64,000 bases of DNA from Bacteroidia bacterium (lineage in GTDB: Bacteria > Bacteroidota > Bacteroidia > CAILMK01 > JBBDIG01): assembly GCA_040880525.1 (NCBI GenBank), contig JBBDIG010000014.1, positions 1 to 64,000 on the forward strand, given 5' to 3'. The translations under genes were made by a program, and so were the position numbers. Positions 43,948-51,013 of this stretch are shown piece by piece. The notes below the pieces were generated by a model. That model was given only the letters and a program-made list of their open reading frames with translations, ran no database searches and was not told the origin of the DNA. How positions within the stretch are numbered: the first letter of the stretch is position 1; each line of letters starts with the position of its first letter.

Positions 43948-45738
43948 ATGAATTCAATAGAATTACAACTTCGGGAACAATTAAAGACAACTGAAAATGA
44001 TATTTTAAGGATAAGGCTGCTTAACGAGCTTGCATACGAAATGAGGACCTTTAATGCGGATGAATCTATTCTTCTTGCTCAGCAAGCCTTAGAATTAGCT
44101 GATCGTCTTGATTATACCCACGAGTCGGCTCGAACCAAAGCTAACCTCAGCCATTTTTACATGCTCAATTCCGACCTGGAATCTGCCAAGAGTTTTTCAG
44201 ATGAATCACTTAAAGTTTTGCAGGAACTAAACGATAAGGAAGGAATGGCCAAGATTTACCTGACTATCGGTAATATTCATCATCGGCAGGGTGACTTCCA
44301 TACTTCCCTACAAAATTTCCAAAAGAGTATGGTTATGTATGAAGAACTTGGGGAATTGGGCGGACTGGCCAGTGCCTTGAAAAACCTTGCCCTTGTTTAC
44401 TATCGTTTTGGTGATACAAAAACCGCTGAAGAGTACCTCAACCGCCAACTTGAGATCAGCCGACAAATTGGCGACCTCAATAGCGAATCCAACGCCCTGA
44501 CCTACCTTGCCCGCAATGGACTTGAGCAAGGCCAGGTTAGTGAGGCAATGGAGAAAATTTGTCAGAGCATCGAAATCAAGAAGCAAACAGATGACCAACG
44601 TGGTTTAGCATTGGCACGGAATATATTGGGGAGGGTGTACTTGCAATCAAACCGGCTAAAAGAAGCTGAGGAAGTGTTACGGGAAAGTTTGGAAGACGCC
44701 ATTCGGCTCAAGGATAAATATGGAACTATTGTGAATTTGACGGATCTCTCCAAGGTTCAGAACGAACTACAGCAATACGATAGTGCACTAAAACTGGCAG
44801 CCAGGGCTGAGAAGCTTGCTGTGGAGATTAATGCGCGGGAGTCCTTGATAAAAATATACTATGCCAAATACGTAAGCTACAATGCAACCTGCGATTTTAA
44901 AAAGGCACTGGAAATGTACAGCAACTACCACAAAGCCGAGAGTGATGTGATGAGCGTGGAGACGACTGGTAAGATAAGGAGCCTGGAGGCCACCTATCGC
45001 TCGCAATTGGCTGAGAAGGAAGCTGAAGTTTACCGACTGAAAAACGTGGAGCTCGCTGCCAAAAACCGCGAGATCAAGGAAGAGAAACGAAAATCAGAAG
45101 AACTGCTGCTCAACATTCTCCCTGCCGAGATAGCAGAAGAGCTCAAAGAAAAAGGCCGGACAGATGCCCGCGATTTTGATATGGTGAGCATCCTGTTCAC
45201 CGACTTCAAAGAGTTCACCCAAACCTCAGAAACCCTCAGTGCCAAAGAACTGGTGGAAGAGATTAATATCTGTTTTGAAGCATTCGATGCCATTTGCGAA
45301 AAGTATGGCATTGAAAAAATAAAAACCATTGGTGATTCGTACATGGCCGCAGGCGGCCTGCCCGCCCCAACAGGTGATTCGGTAAAAAACACCCTACTGT
45401 CCGGACTGGAGATGTCCGCTTTCATGATAGAACGTAAACAGATAAGGGAAACCGCAGGACAAGTTCCCTTTGAAATGAGGACCGGAATCCACACCGGCCC
45501 GGTGGTGGCGGGCATAGTTGGCATCAAGAAATTCCAGTACGATATCTGGGGCGATACGGTGAATACCGCGAGCCGCATGGAAACCCATGGGGACGTAGAC
45601 AAAGTGAATATCTCTCAAAGCACTTATGAGCTGATCAAGGATGACCCCAGTTTCCGGTTTGAGTCCAGGGGAAAAATACAGGCCAAAGGAAAAGGTGAGG
45701 TGGAGATGTATTTTGTGGAATTAAAAATAGATCAATAA
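43948..45738 (+). CDS. cytoplasmic TPR protein with class III adenylate/guanylate cyclase domain
   Basis: The start is ATG 43948 (MNSIELQLREQLK); the frame is open from 43861, but those codons are AT-rich and unlike the protein. The product is 596 residues without signal or membrane segment. Residues about 10-370 are TPR repeats (for example IYLTIGNIHHRQGDFHTSLQ), then a short coiled coil (about 375-395), and the cyclase domain. Catalytic residues are complete: metal Asp419 (FTDFKEFT) and Asp463 (GDSYMAAGG), Lys in EKIKTIGDS, Asp in YDIWGDTVN, and Arg in ASRMET. The Lys/Asp purine pair predicts ATP, making cAMP. It lies 18 bp before a paralogue. Confidence 0.9.
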   Translation: MNSIELQLREQLKTTENDILRIRLLNELAYEMRTFNADESILLAQQALELADRLDYTHESARTKANLSHFYMLNSDLESAKSFSDESLKVLQELNDKEGMAKIYLTIGNIHHRQGDFHTSLQNFQKSMVMYEELGELGGLASALKNLALVYYRFGDTKTAEEYLNRQLEISRQIGDLNSESNALTYLARNGLEQGQVSEAMEKICQSIEIKKQTDDQRGLALARNILGRVYLQSNRLKEAEEVLRESLEDAIRLKDKYGTIVNLTDLSKVQNELQQYDSALKLAARAEKLAVEINARESLIKIYYAKYVSYNATCDFKKALEMYSNYHKAESDVMSVETTGKIRSLEATYRSQLAEKEAEVYRLKNVELAAKNREIKEEKRKSEELLLNILPAEIAEELKEKGRTDARDFDMVSILFTDFKEFTQTSETLSAKELVEEINICFEAFDAICEKYGIEKIKTIGDSYMAAGGLPAPTGDSVKNTLLSGLEMSAFMIERKQIRETAGQVPFEMRTGIHTGPVVAGIVGIKKFQYDIWGDTVNTASRMETHGDVDKVNISQSTYELIKDDPSFRFESRGKIQAKGKGEVEMYFVELKIDQ

Positions 45739-45756
45739 CCGAAATACAACTTATTT

Positions 45757-47709
45757 ATGAAACACCTTCTTCTACTATCCACCTTCATTATTTTTATGAA
45801 CCCGTCAGCCTTCGCTCAACAACAATCAGATACCAAACCAAGTCTCCTCGAAAAAATATCTCTGGCAAAAGACGATAGCACCAAGGTTTTGCTGTTGCTG
45901 GAACTATCATCGATTGAAGCTATTCCTGATAGTGCCATCCATTATAGCATAAAGGCCCTGGCTATCGGGGAAAAAATCAATTCGCCACTGCTGATGACGG
46001 AATGTCATAAACAGCTCGGGGGTATTTATCGAGGGCAATCAACCTATCAAAAGGCACTTCTTCATTATAAAAAAGCATTCACTTTGATTAATTCACGAGA
46101 GTCAGTTGATCAAAAAGAACTGGCAGCCTTACATCGTCTTTTATCAACTGTTTATTTTGACCGAGGAGATTTGCTTATGATGATCGATCATAATTTTGAA
46201 GCATTGAAAATTTACAGAACACTCAATGACGAGAAGGGGATTGCAACATCCTATAGTAGTATAGGGCTGGGATTTGCCACATTAGGTGATTATGAAAAGG
46301 CATTTAAGTATCAGAAAGAGGCCATTGGACTTTATGAAAAATATGATCTAAAACATGGATTGGCTTATACCAAACTCAATATGGCTGAGTCATATACAAG
46401 AATCGGCAAGTATGAGGAAGCTCTTGAATGGGGCGAAAGATCATTACAAATATTCAGAGCAATGGAAGATGAAATGGGAATAGCTTATAATTTTGAAAAT
46501 TATGCCCTTACCTATAAGGGTTTACAACAATATGACAAAGCCTTGCATTATGCAGTAGAATCCCAAAAAATATATGACAAGCTTGGATACAAGAGAGGTT
46601 CTGGATATAGCCTGAAGATCATGGGAACTGTGTATTTAGCATTGGCTGAAGAAGCTTCAAAAATTAAGATGGAACAAAAACTATTAATTTCAGCGGATAG
46701 TTGTTTGAAAGAAGCGGTGGATGTACTTTCGGGAGAAGCAAAAGACTTTAAAAATCTAAGCGAAATATATGAAGCTCTTTCGAGAGTAGCTCAATTAGCC
46801 AATAACTATAAAACAGCTTTTGAGTGGCAACACAAATATATTCACCTGCGAGATTCGCTATACTCACATACACAAGGAATGGATGTGGCGGAGATAGAGC
46901 ATTTGCATGATATAGAACTAAAAGACAGGGAGGTACAACTCTCTGAAGTTACAATTGCAAAAAAGAAGATTGAGCAGTACTACCTCATTGCCGGGCTCTG
47001 CCTGCTGTTGTTTTCAACAAGTTTATTTTTTCGTAATTATCGAAAACAAAAGATCTTAAACAGGTTACTGGATTCTGAAAAGGAAACCTCTGAAGAATTG
47101 TTGCACAATATACTACCGACCCAGGTTGCTAAAGAGCTGAAGGAAAATGGTTTTGCAGAAGCGCAGCAATTCAGTAATGCCACGGTAATATTTACAGATT
47201 TCAAAGATTTTACCAACTATGCAGGGCATTTTTCACCCTATGAGTTAGTCAAAACACTAAATGAATATTTCAGCGAATTCGACCGAATAATTGAAAGCTA
47301 TGGAATTGAGAAAATCAAGACTATTGGCGACTCTTATATGGCTGCTGGCGGGCTGTTGGATGCGGGAAAGACAAATGCACGTCACGTGGTGAAGGCAGCA
47401 CTCGAAATGACAGATTTTATTGAGAAGCAAAAGGTGTTAAGAGGTGACAAAGCTTTTGAAATGAGAACTGGCATCCACACCGGTCCAGTGGTAGCCGGCA
47501 TCGTAGGAGTGAAGAAATTTCAATATGATATTTGGGGCGATACGGTAAACATCGCATCACGGATGGAAACCCATGGAGAAGTGGGTAAAGTGAATATCTC
47601 TCAAAGCACTTATGAACTGATTAAAGATGATCCGCAATTTCAATTTGAGCCCCGGGGGAAAGTGGCTGCAAAAGGAAAGGGGGAGGTGGAGATGTATTTT
47701 GTGAACTGA
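45757..47709 (+). CDS. membrane-anchored TPR sensor with class III cyclase domain
   Basis: The 650-residue protein has a signal peptide (cleavage near AFAQQQ), TPR repeats (about residues 85-360, such as SSIGLGFATLGDYEKAF), one membrane helix at 408-426 and a cytoplasmic cyclase domain. Metal Asp481 (FTDFKDFT) and Asp525 (GDSYMAAGG) and the Lys/Asp purine pair are present, so cAMP production is predicted. The cyclase half is very close to that of the preceding gene, but here the TPR region is placed outside the inner membrane. The pair probably arose by tandem duplication with a change of sensor location. Confidence 0.9.
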   Translation: MKHLLLLSTFIIFMNPSAFAQQQSDTKPSLLEKISLAKDDSTKVLLLLELSSIEAIPDSAIHYSIKALAIGEKINSPLLMTECHKQLGGIYRGQSTYQKALLHYKKAFTLINSRESVDQKELAALHRLLSTVYFDRGDLLMMIDHNFEALKIYRTLNDEKGIATSYSSIGLGFATLGDYEKAFKYQKEAIGLYEKYDLKHGLAYTKLNMAESYTRIGKYEEALEWGERSLQIFRAMEDEMGIAYNFENYALTYKGLQQYDKALHYAVESQKIYDKLGYKRGSGYSLKIMGTVYLALAEEASKIKMEQKLLISADSCLKEAVDVLSGEAKDFKNLSEIYEALSRVAQLANNYKTAFEWQHKYIHLRDSLYSHTQGMDVAEIEHLHDIELKDREVQLSEVTIAKKKIEQYYLIAGLCLLLFSTSLFFRNYRKQKILNRLLDSEKETSEELLHNILPTQVAKELKENGFAEAQQFSNATVIFTDFKDFTNYAGHFSPYELVKTLNEYFSEFDRIIESYGIEKIKTIGDSYMAAGGLLDAGKTNARHVVKAALEMTDFIEKQKVLRGDKAFEMRTGIHTGPVVAGIVGVKKFQYDIWGDTVNIASRMETHGEVGKVNISQSTYELIKDDPQFQFEPRGKVAAKGKGEVEMYFVN

Positions 47710-47935
47710 TTAAATTTGTGGAGCCTCATTCCAAAAATTAATCTAAATTTGAAATAGTTATAAACCCACCGTAGATTGGAGTTACTTTGGAATATTTTAC
47801 AGCCCCGCAATGGGCAATAAATATATTTTGTCGTACCTAAACTTAATTCCCGAAATTTTTGGCCGGTTACCGGGAAAAGATATTCCCTTCACTTTTCCTT
47901 AATCTTGCACTCCTAAAAATCAAAAGCAGGCAAAG

Positions 47936-48056
47936 GAACACAATCACCCGGAGATAGAATCCAAATGGCAGGAATGGTGGGAGCAAAATGGCACATACAA
48001 AGTGGGTATCAACAAGGACAAACCGAAATGTTTTGTACTCGATATGTTTCCCTACA
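47936..48056 (+). pseudogene. leuS: fragment of leucyl-tRNA synthetase N-terminus
   Basis: The frame reads [19 protein letters not shown], then [21 protein letters not shown]. This is the beginning of LeuRS (HxxIExKWQxxW ... DMFPYPSGxGLHVGH). Homology stops exactly after FPY, before the HIGH-type motif, and the frame then runs through unrelated codons to a stop near 48137. No start codon precedes it in frame. It is a 40-residue relic of a duplicated or displaced leuS 5' end. Confidence 0.78.
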
Positions 48057-48278
48057 TTAGTGCGCATTTAGCGAAGAGTAACGCGTGCGGGTCCGGTTGC
48101 ATCCCGAAAATTCCTCAACTTCATGCCGTGTCCGAAAAATCAAATTAAACGATTTCGAATTACGCTATTTCGTCAGTGCTCAATAATTTTTGGATTACCC
48201 CCTTCACACGGAAAGCGCTACCCTAAGCGGGATAAAATTCAGGCTTTGCTTCCTTACATCTGTCATGGGTATCGGGGT

Positions 48279-48312
48279 GAAGGAACTGCAAAAGTGCTTA
48301 TGCAGTTCCTTC
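48279..48312. repeat. perfect palindrome within a common GTCATCCTGAGCGAAG-type repeat
   Basis: GAAGGAACTGCA and TGCAGTTCCTTC form a perfect 12-bp stem with a 10-base loop. The following ACTTCGCTCAGGAGGAC (to 48329) is the complement of the CCTGAGCGAAGTGAAGGA element that is scattered in many bacterial genomes. Confidence 0.75.
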
Positions 48313-48447
48313 ACTTCGCTCAGGAGGACAACGATCGGTTTCTGTTATTATCTCAAAATTATCACAATTTATCCCGAGTTTAGAATAAACAGATTATTGG
48401 AGATTTATTTCTGTATTGGCAAAACAAGAAGGATGCAGTGCGGGAGG

Positions 48448-48478
48448 CACGCGTCCCGCTATCGTTGAACGCGTGGGA
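48448..48478. repeat. dispersed palindromic repeat, divergent copy C
   Basis: Shares CACGCGT, CGCTATCG and GAACGCG-type blocks with copies A and B but carries base changes and stops earlier. Compensating changes appear to keep a stem (CACGCG with CGCGTG, TCCCGC with GTGGGA). Confidence 0.6.
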
Positions 48479-48480
48479 AA

Positions 48481-48825
48481 TTAAATTTTATAAACTGTTG
48501 TCAAGGTGTCTTCAATACCATCAGTAAGCATCTCGATAAGTTCTTCATCCATAAATTCATACTCGTCAGGAATATTAAGGACCTTAATTACTGGCAACTC
48601 CAGATGTCCATAAAGTCCGCGAATTTTCTCCCTTTGGCCAGTTTCCATTACAAAAACAAAATCAGCCCAATTCAAATCATTTTCTGAAATTTTTCTATCG
48701 CTTTTAGGGCTTACCCCTGCCGAACGAATATTGAAACGGTCGTCATTTTTATAGATGTGTTCCGCTGTTCTGCTGCGTTTTTTATTACGTCCACAAACTA
48801 CCAGTATTTTCGGCCTTTCTGTCAT
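48481..48825 (-). CDS. small LMW protein-tyrosine-phosphatase-like protein
   Basis: The 114-residue protein has the P-loop CGRNKKRSRTAE, a CX5R-S match to low-molecular-weight phosphatases, at residue 11. An acidic LNIPDEYEFMDEEL loop holds a candidate general-acid Asp. It is shorter than classic LMW-PTPs (about 150), belonging to a compact branch often annotated as protein tyrosine phosphatase. RSAGVSPKSDRKI and WADFVFVMETGQREKI are typical. The natural substrate is unknown. It is 28 bp downstream of the PorV-like gene on the same strand. Confidence 0.83.
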   Translation of the reverse strand: MTERPKILVVCGRNKKRSRTAEHIYKNDDRFNIRSAGVSPKSDRKISENDLNWADFVFVMETGQREKIRGLYGHLELPVIKVLNIPDEYEFMDEELIEMLTDGIEDTLTTVYKI

Positions 48826-48853
48826 TGTGCTTTGGTCGCATGACTTGGGAATG

Positions 48854-49930
48854 CTATTTTCCGTCTTGGAATGTCCAATTTAATCTAAGGTTGTATGTCT
48901 TGAAATTATCAAAGCCTGGCATTCTCTTGGAAAGAGAGGGCTGAGGTAAGGAGGTATAATCAAAATTTATGTTAAGGGGTAATTTGGTCAATTTGTGAAT
49001 GGGTAGCTGAAGTCCAAATCCGTATGTTATCTCACTAATTTCATCCTTGTTTACAGCAGGGAAGCCGTAATTATATTCTTTCTCCATATAATAGCCCATA
49101 CGAATGGAAAGAATCTCTAAGAGTTCAATTTCAGCTCCTGTATGAATACCTGAATGATACGGTGAATTTAATAGCATCTTATATTCTCCTTGAAATAAAA
49201 AATTAAGCGTTTCCAATGTATCAATTATTAAATGTTTATCCAGTTTAAATTGATAATTTGTTCCATATCTGGTTATCACAGGCAAATCCGCTGTATATGT
49301 GTCGTCCATAATCTCAAAAGAGGTCTTGGCATTGTTAAAGTTTGTAATACTGGCACCAATATTAACAGAATGCATAACTCCATTTTTTTCAAAAATATAA
49401 AACTTCTTGATTGCACCAAAATCAAAATAAATTGCACTTTCAGGTTTACCCAATGGTTTCCAAACAAGATAGTTTGTGTTTAGGCCAATGAATAGGTTTT
49501 TAATTGGCTGAGATGAAAGGGTCAGCGTATAATTGGAATTTTCAGGCGTATAAGGACCATAGGTATTGCCATTTACATCTGCAAAAGTAAATTCTTGTCC
49601 ATAAGTAAAGTGGTTTCTACTTAAGCCCACAATTACATGGTCACTAACCTTATAGCCAATACTTACGAAATCGTATTGTGCAGAGGACAGCGTATAATAG
49701 GGAGAAGAGAATGACCCATCTATTTCAAGTCCCTTAATTGTCGCTATCCCTGCTGGGTTAAAGAAGATACTTGTAAGGTCACCGTCAATAGAACTGTAAC
49801 CTCTCCCCATTGCTTCTGCCCTGGCACTTGGTTGTCTACCGAAAAAAGTCTCACGTAGAAATCCATATTGATATTGCCCACTGGCCATTGCCGGTAAAAA
49901 CAAAAGAATTAGAATTGTTAAATGCTTCAT
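48854..49930 (-). CDS. PorV/PorQ-like outer-membrane beta-barrel protein
   Basis: The 358-residue protein has a signal peptide (ending MASGQYQ) and the N-terminal signature RQPSARAEAMGRGYSSIDGDL followed by FFNPAGIATI, which marks the PorV/PorQ (FadL-like) barrel family. Beta strands alternate to the end at LRLNWTFQD. PorV shuttles T9SS cargo and PorQ holds PorZ; which branch this belongs to cannot be decided. Given the T9SS cargo in the window a role in that system is possible, though no other Por genes are nearby. Confidence 0.78.
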   Translation of the reverse strand: MKHLTILILLFLPAMASGQYQYGFLRETFFGRQPSARAEAMGRGYSSIDGDLTSIFFNPAGIATIKGLEIDGSFSSPYYTLSSAQYDFVSIGYKVSDHVIVGLSRNHFTYGQEFTFADVNGNTYGPYTPENSNYTLTLSSQPIKNLFIGLNTNYLVWKPLGKPESAIYFDFGAIKKFYIFEKNGVMHSVNIGASITNFNNAKTSFEIMDDTYTADLPVITRYGTNYQFKLDKHLIIDTLETLNFLFQGEYKMLLNSPYHSGIHTGAEIELLEILSIRMGYYMEKEYNYGFPAVNKDEISEITYGFGLQLPIHKLTKLPLNINFDYTSLPQPSLSKRMPGFDNFKTYNLRLNWTFQDGK

Positions 49931-50238
49931 AGTTCATAGTTTGATAAGAGTCATTATGGGCAAAGGCATTAAGGTAATGTAATTTTTTCTGAAACTAGTT
50001 TTCCCGCTTCAATGTCAAAAGCAGTTATAGTTCATTCTAATGCTGTACCGCACTTTGCTGGAAATCTAACGCCAATCCCTTCATTTAATTGCAGGGGTAA
50101 TTTCATAGCATGTTTGATGCTGTTGAAGAGAGGTTCATGGCTACTATTTCGGGGAGTCACGCGTTGCGCTATCGCTAAACGCGCGGCAACGGGGGGGTTG
50201 GGATATCTGCGCCAGAGTTGATCAGAGCTGCTTACTAT
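49931..50238. other. gene-free region carrying repeat copy B
   Basis: No convincing gene. A 69-codon frame at 50012-50221 runs through the repeat and has no family features. The palindromic repeat at 50158-50195 lies just after the stop end of the DUF6602-like gene. Confidence 0.55.
50158..50195. repeat. dispersed palindromic repeat, copy B
   Basis: Identical over 38 bp to copy A at 43604-43641, and in the same orientation. Confidence 0.85.
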
Positions 50239-50979
50239 TTATTTCACTTCTTCTTGGTTTCTGATGTATGAACTCAACCAAGGGATATAGTTTTCTCCAA
50301 ATAGGGTCAACCGTTTATTTGATTTACTCCTTGCAATGTCTAAAATCCAAGCTACAAATCGTTTTGTTTCCTCAAATGTTGAACTGTTGTTTTTGCAGTA
50401 CTTCCAAGGGTTTGCCCCTGAGAGCCATCTGATCCAACTGTATTTCTGGACATGGCAAATTGAGTCGGTGTGATGAATGTTCTTTTCCAACCAATTTTTG
50501 TTATTGCCGTCCTTTAATTCTTTAATAGGGTTTCTGTTGAAGCCTATAATTCCTTTGACAATAAATATTGGATGTCGAAGTTGGTTATGGCAAATCAAAG
50601 TCTCATCCAGGTGTTTAAAGTTCTTCTCCGTGTCAAGAATTATTTGTCGGCTAATTGAAGACTTTACCTCAATAACTGCCAAAACTGACTCCAAAGGGTA
50701 AACTCCTAAATTGCTGTTCTTTATCATCGGAGGTAATATCCTGTTGTCGTAAAGAATAACGTCTATTTGGTGGCTTTGATTTCCGTAAGAGTCCACAATA
50801 ATTCCAGTTCCAATACCAAATTGTTCAGTTATAAAATTTGAGAGAAGTTCATTCAGAAATAGTTCTCTTATTTCTCCCTTGTTGAGTTTATGACGAAGTT
50901 CTTTAGTTGAAATCACCCTCTCGTAAAAGCCCTTAATTAAGGCTGTCGAGTAATCTTTTATGATAGTGCTCTTTTTCAT
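50239..50979 (-). CDS. DUF6602-like nuclease-fold protein
   Basis: The start taken is ATG 50979 (MKKSTIIKDYSTALI), giving 246 residues; the frame opens 11 codons earlier. The middle has FGIGTGIIVDSYGNQSHQID, then VILYDNRILPP and ESVLAVIEVKSSIS. The D-(x)n-E-x-K arrangement is a PD-(D/E)XK nuclease pattern, and matches the DUF6602 family as I recall it. Such proteins occur in accessory regions, sometimes beside restriction or defence genes. No methylase or partner gene is adjacent. The flanking repeats suggest an acquired gene. Confidence 0.7.
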   Translation of the reverse strand: MKKSTIIKDYSTALIKGFYERVISTKELRHKLNKGEIRELFLNELLSNFITEQFGIGTGIIVDSYGNQSHQIDVILYDNRILPPMIKNSNLGVYPLESVLAVIEVKSSISRQIILDTEKNFKHLDETLICHNQLRHPIFIVKGIIGFNRNPIKELKDGNNKNWLEKNIHHTDSICHVQKYSWIRWLSGANPWKYCKNNSSTFEETKRFVAWILDIARSKSNKRLTLFGENYIPWLSSYIRNQEEVK

Positions 50980-51013
50980 TAAAATTGGCGTTAAGCGTTC
51001 GAAACAAGCCACC

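Larger units (their letters stand above)
47710..48480. other. gene-poor region with a leuS fragment and repeats
   Basis: About 770 bp with no intact gene. It contains a leuS 5' fragment (47936-48056), a 12-bp-stem palindrome (48279-48312), and a divergent copy of the CACGCG repeat (48448-48478). The rest has no recognised feature. Confidence 0.6.

Noticed and set aside
50012-50221. 69-codon plus-strand frame
   Set aside because: Runs through the palindromic repeat and shows no protein family features.
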